A DNA stretch of 64,000 bases from Hymenochaete sp. R1 (lineage: Eukaryota; Basidiomycota; Agaricomycetes; Hymenochaetales; Hymenochaetaceae): the NCBI GenBank assembly GCA_019400425.1, contig JAFREE010000021.1:185089-249088 (forward strand), written 5' to 3'. Made by a program: the position numbers and the translations under genes. This document shows, piece after piece, positions 1 to 11,828 of this stretch (positions within the stretch are counted from its first letter, which is position 1; every line of letters begins with the position of its first letter). A model generated the notes under the pieces. The model was not told where the DNA came from. It saw only the letters and a list, made by a program, of their open reading frames with translations, and did not search any database.

Positions 1-26
1 AAAAAAATTCAGGCAAGTAGAGAAAA

Positions 27-3000
27 CTAGGAGAGATACACAGGATCTTTCACCACAGGAGGACTACCCCTAGGGTTATCCAGTTCCGCGACGATCCGGA
101 AAATTTGCATGTCCACCTGAGCGGATTTGGATCAGATACACAATGACTGAACGAGACTGGCGACAGAGTTACTTACAGGGGCCTTGAAAACGTAGAAAAA
201 GTGCGTTCGATCATGTGCGTTTAGGTTCTCGCAAACGTCGCAGAGGTCTTTGGCGCAGTACACGCATCGAAACCATTCGCCAGATATGCGCTCCATGCAA
301 TGGTCGCAGAGTGCGGCGTTGTGGTGAAGAGAGGACAGGTAAGCTGCCAAAGCACCATGGAATGAATGAGTTCCACATAGAGGATTGGGAAATAAATCGG
401 AAAAACCTTTCGGGTGGTTGGAGTTCAATGTGCTTCCAGGACCTGGGCCCGCGGGTGACTTGTACCTGAAGATAGATGAGATAATACACTCATTGAAGGA
501 GATACAAACGTACAAGATGGGCAGGAAGGGATGTGGCGACTCGAGAGCTCTGTCCACTGGGCGGGGCAACTTGAAGAAAATATGCATGGGATCATGTAAC
601 AGATACGACCTCGGTTCGCAATTGGCGCACTAAAGAGTAAGAAAGCGGCGACCGATTCCCCCAGTCTCAGTAAACCCAACTTTTCGAATCAAGTCGAATG
701 AAACTTCTTACCAAATTATATACCTTCCGCCTATCTGACGGACACGTCGCACACTGAAACCGCAACCCAACGATACCCTGGTTACACCCTTTACACAATA
801 CATGATGTTCCATCGACTTCCTATACGCGTCCGCTCCCGATCCACCTCTTCTATGAGTATCCTGTGATCCTCCTCCGCCTCGTCCGCTGCCGATTACAGT
901 GACAGCGTCCCCGTCGGGGTCGTCGAGCGCCCCGAGTTGAGATTGCTCGATTGAGTTACGTTTCGCGATAGGCCCGTCGCGGCCCGTCCAAAGTTGACGT
1001 GCACGTCGACTGGCTGTTTGTACTTTTTTGGAGTTGAGTGGGATGGGGATCTATGATTGTAGGAGAAGTTAATCACGGATTATAGTTCGGTGGAATAAGA
1101 AAAACGAGGAAATGCATACTTTGATCATAATGTGCGAGGTGTTATGACCGCCGTCGTTCGAATCGAGATTACCGGGTAGACCTGCAGCTTCACAATTCGA
1201 ACAGATGTCCACATCTTCACAGATTGCACAGTGAAATCGTGCGCCCACAATGTCCATTAAACAGCTTTTTGAAGGTTAGTCGGCTAGGTAACTGCGATTA
1301 TTTACTGCGATTGAGACGTACTGAGAGCATTTCACGTCTGGATGTGTCATAGCTATAAATCAATATAAGTAAAAGCAAGTTAGCGTCCGCAGTGAGCCCC
1401 TGCAAAGCACGAGACACAAAATAAGAAACACACATTCATCTTCCAGCCCGTCATCCCCTACGAATCCACCCGCATCCACATCCGGCTCGCTCCTTGAACC
1501 TCTTCCATTATTCACCCCTCTCGTCTGTCCCATTCCAACTGCCGAAGACATCTGCGTTCTCTCCACATGCTCCGGAACATCCAAGAATGCATGTAACGGA
1601 TGTATCTCATGCACTTGGCTATAACAAGCCCGACACAGAACAAACTTGGCACACGATGCGCATTTGTATCTTTGGCCCGCGCCTGAGCCGGGGGCGAGCG
1701 ACGATTGACAAATTGTGCATTCGTTGACGTCGTTTTGCTCTACGACGTTCCACGTTCCACCACCGTCTATGCTTGGTCCTGGGACTATGCATGGTGTCCA
1801 CATTTTCTCGATATATGCGTGCCTAAATACGCCTTTCTGGCGAGGGGCGGCGCGGCGAAGTTGGGAAAGGGAGAGCGGGGTGACGGTGGTGTTTGTGTGG
1901 GACCGGGAACGAGCGGTATTCGTAGCGTCCTGAGGCGAGGAAGGTTCAGAAGGCGTACCATCTGTTAAGGAATGAACAACTCCAACGGTTTCGATACAGG
2001 ATGAACAGAGCTCGAAGCCTGTGGAATTGGTCAATGTTGCTGAAGAGGAGTTGATACTTGAGGGGTTGTGTTGGCCTGGAGGGAGAGATGGGAGAGGCCG
2101 TGAAGAAGTGCGGGGAGGGAATTGAGAACGAAGAGATGTAGGAGGGTATGAGAGGGCGTCCTCGCGCTCTTTTCCTTTAGCATTGACAATAGTGGTCTCT
2201 GAATTCGTGCGAGAAGGGATTCGTGGAGGTTTTTCGCCGCAGGTCGAGCAAACATAACGCATCGTGTCCAAGAGCGCACCACACGAAGAGCAATCTGTGC
2301 AAGACAGAGGTGCCTGAGAAACCTCGAACATATGGAATTGATCGGGTGGAAAACCATTCGTTGATGCTGAGCGCGGTAAAGGGTCGCTGCTAGAGGAGTA
2401 CATGGAGGGACGACCTGAAGAAGCAAGTGACGTCGCTGATTGAGATGTGGGTCTTGATCTCGAAGCTACAGACTGGGAGGACATATAGCGCAGCTTGGAA
2501 GGGTACGTGCCATTGTCCAGATCTGTACTATGGATGCTGGCGTCATCGTGTGCAGCAGCAGACGCTGCGGAGGAAGAGGAACCTGCGGAAGTATACGTAT
2601 AGTAATACTTGCCATTGTCTTGTTGCAAGGCAAGGTCTCCGTCGAAGGGGCTCTCGAATGGATTGACAGGTTCAGAGTCCTCGCTGAGATTTATCGAAGA
2701 CCCTTCAGATACGGACTCGGGTGAACGAGCGACGCCTATGATAGTCCTCGAGCTCTGATCGCGCAGCCATTGATTATTACGCTCGCTCGAGTTTGGCAAA
2801 TCAGATAGCTTTAGCCTCTCCAAAACTGCGGAAGGATCTTCTGGGTACTTCGCGCTGAATGCACTGGCATCGGACTCCGAGCCGAGACCAGATACTGACT
2901 CGAAGTCGTGAGCGATGACTGTTTTTGCTCGCCCTTGCGCCTGCGGTTGGCGGTGCCGAGAGGAGAGGCCGCCAGTGTCCCGAGAGCTTATAGTGACACT

Positions 3001-3552
3001 ATCATCCTCCGGCTCCATGTGTAGCGATGCCCCCGAGAAAGAGAGCGAGAACTCGGACTCGCTCGCATTGCGATTCTTGTACTCGTCAAGGCTAACGAGA
3101 GAGGAAGTGTCGGAAAGGCTTGGGCCATCATAATCGACAGAAATGGAGACGCGGAGGGTGATACGCCTACTGCCAAAACTCCGACCTGAAAGGATAGACT
3201 GGGCAGAAGATACAGGAGGATCGTCGACGCCTGCTTGGAAGTATTGAATAGCTTCGGTAAGGTCAGACTCAGAGGTGATGTCTGTGACCTCGCCATCGTC
3301 GTCCTTGTATGCGATAGCAAACGAGAAGGCTTGAAGCGCAAAAGACTGTTCCACCTGTGCACTGCCTTTCAGGAAAATTAATCCCAAATGAAATCATATA
3401 AAACTCCGGACCTTTGATCTGAGAAGGTCATACGAACAATTGCGCGCAGAGGAGAAAGTGATACGCTTGTTATAACGGTCGAAGGTTGCTTTGACTATGA
3501 GTGGTCTGTCCGGGCGTGTCGACGCCGTCGAGCCCACATCGGAGAACGACAT
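27..3552 (-). CDS. NBR1-like protein with PB1 domain and about five ZZ zinc fingers
   Basis: Probable selective-autophagy receptor or scaffold of the NBR1/p62 type. The proposed start at 3552 opens with a PB1 half (RPLIVKATFDRYNKRITF), interrupted by an intron near 3405, and continues with YKDDDGEVTDITSESDL, a typical acidic OPCA stretch. A long Ser-rich linker follows. ZZ-type Cys/His clusters lie near 2330-1990 (split by a low-complexity insert), 1740-1590, 1320-1120, 840-720 and 330-190. Splicing at about 1329/1275 restores KCSHCLMDIVGARFHC, which supports the model. After the last ZZ an intron (about 187-119) joins FKAP to VDMQIFRIVAELDN, and the frame stops with TAG at 27-29. No FW (four-tryptophan) domain or UBA is visible. 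Either the protein lacks them, or the TAG lies in an intron and the gene runs off the left edge. The family call is good; the C-terminus is uncertain. Confidence 0.75.
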
Positions 3553-4236
3553 GCAACAGCAAGCTCCAGCACTAGATTACTGTCGATGTCATGCAAGAAA
3601 TCGGAAAGAAATGCAGAGCTCGCGAGCGGAAGCGCAGTCCGCAGCAGTGGTGAGCGTTCAAGAGAGAGTCGCGTAAGGCCTGGGCATGACGGTGATCGAC
3701 GTCTGGACCAGCCGTCCCGCCCCCAGACCCCAGACAGAAGTTGAGCTCCCTCTTCGACCTTGAATTTGACGCTGATGGCGGCCTCTCAATTTTCTTGTTT
3801 ATTCAGCCGCTTTCGTCTTCTCGCTCTTGAAGGTTATTTTGGATCGTTGGATCCATTGCATTGAAGGTAGAGAAGTGATTACTATATACTTGTTAAAAAG
3901 GAGGATTCCAGCCATTTCCGTCAAGGTCCGTCTTGTTTCATTACGTTGCTTACCACTCGCCTTGGGCGGTCAACATGCTTCCATCAATGGTCGAAGGGAG
4001 AGTTGAACGAAAGTTTATCGAAGATGGTCATATGGCCGTAGCATGTGTCCGACAACCCACCCTTTCCCACTCCTTCGAGGCTTTTGATACAATATAAGAA
4101 CTGAACTCAGAAGCCTATCATTGCCGCCGTATTTTCAGAGTGTTCCTCGTTCTCGGTCCGTCAACTCCGCTTCCTGTAGCTTATAATGGGCTCTGTATGC
4201 CTTTCCTCAAGATCTAATCATCGTTTCTGCTTTGCG
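3553..4236. other. Divergent intergenic promoter region between the PB1/ZZ gene and the GH31 gene
   Basis: About 680 bases between two divergently transcribed genes. No conserved ORF is seen. A TATA-like ATACAATATAAGAAC lies at about 4088-4102, some 140 bases before the GH31 start at 4237. The opposite promoter shows no clear TATA. Confidence 0.5.
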
Positions 4237-7200
4237 ATGAAGACTGCGGCGACTTTGTTGGTTCTATATGGAGTATTGGCACAATCCACCCAAACCCAAG
4301 CGGCCTGGTCAGCTTCCGAAACAAATGTATCTTCTAAGGGCATTAAGCTCCAAAATGGGTTCGAGCGCGTCTTTATCCAGGTAAGCCAAATAATTCATGG
4401 TGAAGCTCTCCATTTTTCTGATTAGTGCGTTCAAGCCTTATGGCGAGAATGGCATCCGCGTCCGCGCGAGCCTACTCCGAGACCCGACCGGCACCGAACC
4501 TTCCGCTCTCCTCGATCCACCCCTCGAAGGCCCTGGGGGAAACGCAGGTCTAGCATTTGACACTCTAGTTCCCTTCCGCGGCAATGGGACTCTCCGCAAC
4601 GGCAACGTCCTCGCCAATATCACCAACGGCGTCCTCTCTTTCCATCGCATCTCCTCGTCTTCCGACGGAACTAATTCTGAGATATCCGAGCTTCTGACAG
4701 CGGAATACACTGACGACAAGACTCTTACAGCGCGCTTCTACAGGCAAGACTTCCTCGCGAATAGCTTCGCAGCAGAATATTCGTTCTCGTCCGATCCCGA
4801 TGAACAGTTCTTCGGGGCTGGTCAGCAGGCGTGCTGTAATGATAATACAGTGAACAAGAAAGGTCAGGTGGTGGATTTGCTGAATTTCAACTCGCAGGTG
4901 ACACTGCCAATATACATGTCAAGCAAAGGATATCTTCAGGTCTTTAATATGCCGAGCCAAGGGCGGATTGGTGCGCTTCAGACTTACAGACAAGTACGAA
5001 TGTCGGATTGACTTTGTTCTAGAGTTCACGCCTTATAGGACTCGATTTGTTGCTGATCAGGCGACGGTCGTTGATTACTATATGTATGAATAATGACGCT
5101 TGGTGCAATTCTTCTAGCTCACGAATCGTTAGAACGACGGCTGAGCCCGGGGATTACGATACTCTCCAAAAACAATACACATCCGTTACCGGTAAGACGT
5201 GAATCTTACCGAGCACAAGTAGAAGCTCAGAACCTTGCAGGCAGACAGCCGACACCTCCTGATTTTCTCCTTGGATATCAGCAGTCCAAGCTCAGGTATT
5301 GGAATCAATCGCAGGTCATTGATATCGCGCAAAGATTCCATGATGAGCAGGTGAATGTATCTCTCATCGTCGTTGGTAAGCATTGCTCTTGTCCATTACG
5401 AACCGGTTTGAATGCCTCTCGTTTCTTAACAGACTTTTTCGCCTGGAAGTTTCAAGGTGATTGGTAGGTTCCTTTATATTCGTTTTTATCCGAACATTCA
5501 GTCTTTTAAACAAACTCCACTTACGACAGGTCATTTGATCCGATGTTTTTCCCCGATCCTGCTGCCATGGCCGCACAAGTCAAATCCCTCACCGGTGCAG
5601 AGATGATGGTATCCCTCTGGCCCAGTGTCGAAGACCTGAGCGTAAACTACATCGCAATGCAGGAACGCGGTCTACTTGCTACTACACGCGATGGTACTGG
5701 TATCACGGACTCGTTTGCGGGAGTGTATACGAGGCTTGTGGACTCGACGAACCCGGAGGCGAGAGAATTCTTGTGTGAGTGTTTATAACTTTCTGTACTT
5801 GTCCCCTTTTTATCATGATGTTGACCTGAAATGATATTATGTGTAGGGAAACGTCTAAATGAGAGTTATTTCTCAAAAGGGATACATAACTTTTGGATCG
5901 ATCAGGCTGATGGTCAGAATTCTTTCACTTTCCTTACCTACAACTGAGTTTGAATATGCGCTTTAGGTGGTAGTCTCGGAGAACCTTTTGTCAACAGTAA
6001 GACTGCTTTCATAAGGTATCCACTACGCAAACTGAAGACGTATGGATTTTAGACGGTCAAGATAGTATCAACACCCTCCCTTATGCACGCACCTTCACGC
6101 AATACTTCCTCGGAACGCAGGAAGGCTTCGGAAAAATGTATCCGTGGTTACACCAACAAGCCATTGACGAGCTCTTCTCCAACGTTTCCTCTTCCTCTTC
6201 CTCATCGGATTTAAACCCGCAACTCACAGGCGCCTCAACCGCATGTAATTACATGTCTCTCACGCGCAGCACCTTCCTTGGTGGCCAGCGTTTCTGCTCG
6301 TACCTCTGGAGTGGCGACACACTTTCGCGCTTTGATGTGCTTTTACAGCAGGTGACAGCGGGTGTAAATGTGGGAGCTTCTGGGATCTCGAGCTGGACGT
6401 TGGATATTGGAGGGTTTGATGGACTGGATGTAGATAGCACGGAGGTGAGTAGATTGTTTCTTGCTTTAAGGATGGTAGAGATGATTGGCTACCGCTGGTG
6501 CCAATGCCAATGATTTCGGGTCCCAATTAACATAGGGACGAGAGTTATTCGTGAAATGGTTAAGCATGGGAGTATTTTTGCCTTATGTGAGTATCGCAGA
6601 TTTGTGTGCATATGAGATTCTTGACTTGACTTTGTGCAGATGCGAGTCCATGGGTGAGATTGTTGGCTTGATAATGAAAAAAAAAAACAGATACTTATTT
6701 TGCTTTTAAAGAGATCGAACTTGCAACATCACCTCACCATCGACCCCGTCAAACGCTAATAACTGTCCTAATGAAGTACATGAACTGTTCTTGCTCTCAT
6801 ACAGTCCATTGACTTCCTTGCCTTAAACAGCCCTGGTCCTACGGAGATGAGAACTTTGAGATCATTAAGAAAGTAAGTACTTTTCCCATGCATACCCTTA
6901 ATCTTGATTCTATTCCAGATTTATTTATTGAAATAACTACACAGTATATTTCCCTCCGCTATCAACTTAAACCATACGTTTCGCGCCTCTTCGCCATGCT
7001 CCAGTCCTCCGGCCGAACAATTGTTCGAGGACTCTTCTTCGATTTCTCCCACGATCCTAATGTAGTAAATGGACTAGCGGCAAACTCACCTTCTATTGTG
7101 CACCAGTACATGTTTGGCCCGCGGTTACTCGTCGCTCCGAACGGGGTAGAGGGAGCGACGAAGAAGGAAGTCTATTTGCCTTTGTTGGATAGCGTGGATG

Positions 7201-7412
7201 GGGGCAGTGTGGAAAACTGGACGTGGAAGCACTGGTAAGTGAAGTCATTGTTGACTGGATATGCGTTTATGGACTGACGTATTACGTCTCGCAGGTGGAC
7301 TGATGAAGATTTCGGGCGAGGGGGACGGTCTGTAAACGTGAGTGCCCCACTGGACCGGATCCCTGTTTTCTATCTCGGGAGCAAAGATGATGTTTTGAGC
7401 GGTAATGTTTGA
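4237..7412 (+). CDS. Secreted glycoside hydrolase family 31 (alpha-glucosidase/alpha-xylosidase type)
   Basis: Predicted extracellular enzyme releasing alpha-linked glycosyl residues. The start at 4237 gives a clean signal peptide (MKTAATLLVLYGVLAQSTQTQA); an in-frame ATG at 4186 would add 17 residues and is less likely. GH31 landmarks in order: DEQFFGAGQQ at about 4800, PPDFLLGYQQSKLRYWNQ at about 5255, WIDQADGG at about 5895 (the Asp after WI is the likely nucleophile), RFCSYLWSGDT at about 6290 (WSGD is the likely acid/base segment), then SSWTLDIGGFDG and the C-terminal beta-domain FGPRLLVAPNGVEG. About ten short introns are needed. At the first junction (exon ending at 4380, acceptor AG at 4425) the spliced frame is off by one base relative to the downstream GH31 frame, so either the junction differs or there is an indel. 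Exact substrate cannot be read from the sequence. Confidence 0.88.
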
Positions 7413-7649
7413 TGTAAATTAAATTATGAAGCTCAGCCTCGATGAAGGATGAAACCCGTTTTAAACTTTTGAGTTTGAGAGTCTGAGCTTGACCCAATGA
7501 CCCAAGGGAGGTAGTCCTCCGCGTCGATCATTTCTGTTTGGCTGAGCTGAGCAACGTTCGACGTGTCTCGCCTCGCGTGTCTCTCACCGACCATCCCATC
7601 CATCCGGCGCCGACACCCTTCCCCCTCTTCTCCCATCCTCCTCTCCGTC

Positions 7650-8826
7650 ATGCTCTCAAGATCCAACAAAACTCGCACTCAACATCCCGAAGCAGGCCCA
7701 AGCACCTCTAACCGTATACGGCACATCCCCACCGACTCGCAACCGAGCGTAGTCGGACCTGAGTATAATTACCAACACACCCGAGGCCGCACGCGACCTC
7801 CTCGCGCCTCTATTCCCAATCCTTCGAGTCACAACCAGTCATCTGTGATGCCTTTATTACAGCGTGGGTCTAGGTCGATGGGTTCTGTGCCGACTGTGCG
7901 CTCGATTATGTGTATGAGTGATGGAGAGGAGGAGACATCGTCAACTGGATTTGTGGGCATTGTTGGTTCTCCTCTTTCTCGCTCGAGGAAGGCGTCGAGG
8001 ATTTTCTCTGTTATGCGCCGGTCGAGTAGCCAAAATCAGCAACGGGGGCCCGGAGACGCTCAGGTGAGTTTGGCTACTTGCTCTGTTTAGAGCAATATGG
8101 TTGTCTCATCATGATGCGCGTTGTATTGGTTGTAATCAGGAATGGGGAATGTTCTCAACGCCCGAAGAGCGCTCCGTACTCTCTACACCCTCCCTCTCCC
8201 GCGCAACTTCGCCTATCCGCGCTACATCCCCACCAACAATTGAACAAATTGCAATGGGCCTCCACATTTCCCGAACACCTTATCTGGGACCGCAGTTCCT
8301 CGGTGGCGACTCTGTCATACATGGACGCAACAACTTTCGCGCATCCGCAGCCATCGGGTCTCACCCAAATTCCCGACCCGGAACGGCAGGGACTTCGTCT
8401 TCCTCGACTCGCGTGGCGATACCCGCGACACCCCTCCGCTCCTCGCTCAAAAAACCCAACTCGAACAACTCAAAGTCAGCTTTGGAACAAAGCCGCTCGA
8501 CGTCTCCTTCCGCGTCCGCTTCTTCCATCCCGTCCACACCTCGAAGTCAATCGACGATAGGCCGACTGTTTCATCACGGACCGAGCTCGGTGTCCGATGC
8601 TGGGTCAACGTCGAGTTCTGGCACGGGTATTGGGTCGAGGTCGAGGTCGCGTTCGCGGCTGGATCGGTTCCTATGGAGAGGTGTGAAGGGCGTCGGAAGA
8701 CGCAATGCTGGTGATGATGGCATCGCAAGTGTAAACAGTAGCGATACTGAGTTAAGTACGTCGAGAAAAGCAGTGCGCTTTACTATGGTTGCGGAGGATG
8801 GGGGCTCTTTGACAACGGATGTATAG
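7650..8826 (+). CDS. Disordered Ser/Arg-rich hypothetical protein
   Basis: Not recognised. Two exons joined across a GT-AG intron at about 8064-8140 (GTGAGT...ATCAG) give roughly 365 residues. Composition is dominated by Ser, Thr, Pro and Arg, with runs such as GSRSRSRSRLDRFLWRG and many SP/TP sites, suggesting a phosphorylated, intrinsically disordered regulator. A short conserved-looking segment EWGMFSTPEER opens exon 2, and the C-terminus TSRKAVRFTMVAEDGG is less disordered. No enzyme motif, signal peptide or membrane segment is seen. The start at 7650 is the ATG nearest to the well-behaved coding region; the frame is open further upstream to 7563. It lies about 240 bases downstream of the GH31 stop on the same strand, with no sign of co-function. 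Confidence 0.65.
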
Positions 8827-10036
8827 TCTGAGGATAGGTTGGTTCCTCTTTTCATTTGTCTTTCTTCACTATTTTCTACTCGTACATTCGTATAACTACA
8901 TACTACCACCCCACTTTGCGATTCGCCTGCGAACGTTGTCCTTGACTTCCCTGTTCTGGGTTATTTTGATTAAAGTGCTTCTCTTTTGTTGTCTGCTGTT
9001 TCTGTTCTTACATCCTACACTATGTGTTTCGCTTTGCCCATTTCACGTCTTCACGATTCTCTTTTTTTTAGAATATAGCCACGGTTTCTCTCATTTCTTA
9101 TTCTGTCTGGAATCTTTTCTAACTTAGTAACTATGACTTCCGCTGCCAATGAGCATCAACACAATGCACTGTGCTCAATGACGTCGTCAGACAGCGATTT
9201 TTTCATATACGTCATTCACCTTCCTGAACAAGAACTTTAGCGTAAGCTCTTGCAACGAGGCGGGTGATGTGACGGTTCGAAGGCTAAGGGAAGGCAAGCT
9301 GGGGCGTTGATAGACTTTTGCGTTTTGAGCAGGCTTCTGTGTCGTAGCAGGATTAAGTAAGCATTTTCTTATATAATTACGCTTACATAACCACTTTCTC
9401 GGGCTCTGAATTGAATTGCTCTCTTCGTTAAATAATTCCTTTGGTTTTCCCTATACTCTCACTTTTCTCTCTTCTCATTACGTTTAGGAAAGACAAATGC
9501 GGACTCAAAAGTGGACACTGCCTGCCCATCAGCATTTGGAAAATCGGGATAGAAATGACGCTAAATGCAATTGCTTTGTGGGCTACTTCCTGGGTCGACG
9601 TACTCGACAATCCTAATCCTATCTCAACCGCATGTCACCTAGGAATAGCTTGGTGCATACGTTCGAGTAACAGGTGGAAGTACTCATTTAGCGGGACATC
9701 GTACTGGTACTTGATTATTTGGGACAATCCGCAGAACGATTACCTTTGCGAAGTCGTACCCAAGGTGAAAGGGTCGAATGCGTTATGTGGCGACAGGATG
9801 CATATTGCACTAACACGAAGCTGGAAATGTTCCTTTACAGCGCACGCTCTGAATGAGGAACTTCCAGTGTAGATCGTGCAGCTTGAATCGGAGCTTGCTA
9901 CGGATGGAGTACTTTGCATAGTCGTTTTCATCTATATCTTGAGCCTGGATACTCGATCGCAGAGTATACGTTCTTTTCCCCCGCCACGGTCCCACATCTT
10001 CCCTTGTCACTCCCCTCTTCACGCTGATATTCGAAG
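8827..10036. other. Intergenic stretch, no supported gene
   Basis: About 1.2 kb between the Ser/Arg-rich gene and the kinase at 10037. The first 300 bases are pyrimidine-rich 3' UTR-like sequence. Open frames here (for example a 143-codon frame at 9441-9872) have no recognisable domain, biased composition or splice support, and were not called. Confidence 0.5.
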
Positions 10037-11511
10037 ATGTCCGACATGAAAGGAAAGGATCCTGTCGGTGGCTCTACCGCTTCCTCGCAAAAGAGGTTCC
10101 TCGAATATGCCGAAATAGGCCATGGACGGTTCTCTTCTGTCGTGCGTCTACATCGTGATTTTTTAACCCCTCCCTCTTCTCCACCCCCCCCCCCCCTTTT
10201 ATTTTTGCTAACATATTCATCTAAAGAGACCGGCAAAAGACACTGAAAATGATAATAGAGTAGTCGCTTTGAAACTTTTCAAAGAGGATGTCGCCCAAGA
10301 AGCATATGAGCACGAAGTTACCATGTGGAAAGAAAGGGAAAGGTTCACATCGGACTATATTGTGAGCTTTCCGTTTTCTTTTTTGTTTTGTTTTAAGGAC
10401 TGGCGATCGATCCATGCTACAGTTAAGATTCTACGAGTCCGGGATGCATGACGGAAAGAGAATGGTGGTTCTTGAGTATACGGGAGGTTGCGATCTCTGG
10501 GCGTTTGTAAAAAGCGCAGGCTACTATCCCGTGAAGAATGTTAGACGTTGGGTTAGGTGAGTACTATCAGAGAAATTCTTCCCTCACCTTTGACATAGCT
10601 TCAGGGATACGCTCAATGGCCTAGAGATGTTACATCAGCACGGGATCATTCACGTTGATATAAAGTACGTTCCTCTTCACTATTTGAACACTGTATCTGA
10701 GTTTTCGCGAAGGCCGGAGAATCTGCTTATGAAAAGTCGTGATCGCGACAGTGGCATCAAGATAGGAGATTTTGGCTCGTAAGTTGAAATAAAGTGTAGC
10801 TGAATACTGAACGATCGGATCATGACGCATCGATGGTCCTTTAGGTCTGTTAAGCTAGACATGCCCAATGGAACAGTCAAATGCATATATGGGACGTTAG
10901 CGAATAGTCCGCCAGAATCCCTTGTAGATAAAGACTATTATATAGTCCCCAAATCAGACATGTGGGCGGCAGGGTATGCATGCAATTCCCATTCTATTTC
11001 TTTCGGGCTCATTTTTCTCTTTAGAGTAGTTCTTTATGAACTCATAGCACGACGACTCCCCTTCATAGCCCTTTACAGGCTTATGGACCCGTCAGAAGGA
11101 AAGAAGCTTCGGGCTCAGGATTTTCTCAAAGCAATCAATGAGACTGATGTCAAAAGCCTAAAGTATACTCCAGTAATAACCCCGGACAGTGGTATGCTAC
11201 TACTTTTTGCTGAACATCTAACTGGAACTCACCGCCCTCCAGCGAAAAGCCTGGTTGAGCTCTTGTTGAACCCGGATCCTGAGCAGAGGCCAAGTGCGAC
11301 AGAGGCTCTGAATCATCCGGTGCGTAAACGTTTTCGGTACTATATTGTCATCTAACTCGCAATTGGATTCTTTCAGTTTTTCACAACCCGCAAACTCGAC
11401 ATGGATGATAAGATTATCCAGTGCGCTGAATACGTGAACAAAGCGAGGACGCATCTGGATTTTCTTAGCTATAAAATTCGGGGAAGGTTAAGCGGCGAAT
11501 CGAAGAAATAA
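10037..11511 (+). CDS. Protein kinase with HVD catalytic loop
   Basis: Ser/Thr-type protein kinase of unclear subfamily. Spliced exons show the Gly-rich loop IGHGRFSSV, VALKLF (ATP-binding Lys), the catalytic loop IIHVDIKPENLL, DFGS at about 10772 and a degenerate P+1/APE region (GTLANSPPESL). After that come KSDMWAAGVVLYELIARRLPF and the subdomain XI motif PDPEQRPSATEALNHP. The stop TAA is at 11509-11511. In the HRD motif the Arg is replaced by Val, but the catalytic Asp, the Lys and DFG are all kept, so activity is plausible without canonical activation-loop phosphorylation control. Intron 1 holds a run of 13 C at 10184-10196. About seven short introns are needed. No transmembrane segment or extra domain was seen. 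Substrate unknown. Confidence 0.85.
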
Positions 11512-11828
11512 AAGTGTTGAGTATCCGGCCTCGGAAGCGCTGAGCTCAAAGCAGTGTTGATTTCTCTTCGTTTTCTTTACCGATCTTGGATAAATTATCG
11601 GGCGTGGGTGTCTCTCGCCGCTTCTTTTTCTCTATTATGATTGTTATTCCCGTGGACGACCTTTATCGCATGTATTGTAGCCATTACTCTGACGACGTTT
11701 GAGTACCGGTTGTTTGCATGCTAAATTCCAACACTGTTATAGATAGATATTAGCATGCGCATATCACTCCAGTTAACCGTTTAAAAAATCCATTCCGCAT
11801 CCGCACATGAACAAGAAAACAGACCTCA
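11512..11828. other. Convergent 3' intergenic region
   Basis: About 320 bases between the convergent ends of the kinase and carnitine acetyltransferase copy A. AT-rich, with no gene or notable repeat seen. Confidence 0.45.

Noticed and set aside
9441..9872. 143-codon open frame
   Set aside because: No recognisable motif, no splice partners, and composition unlike the neighbouring genes; likely chance.
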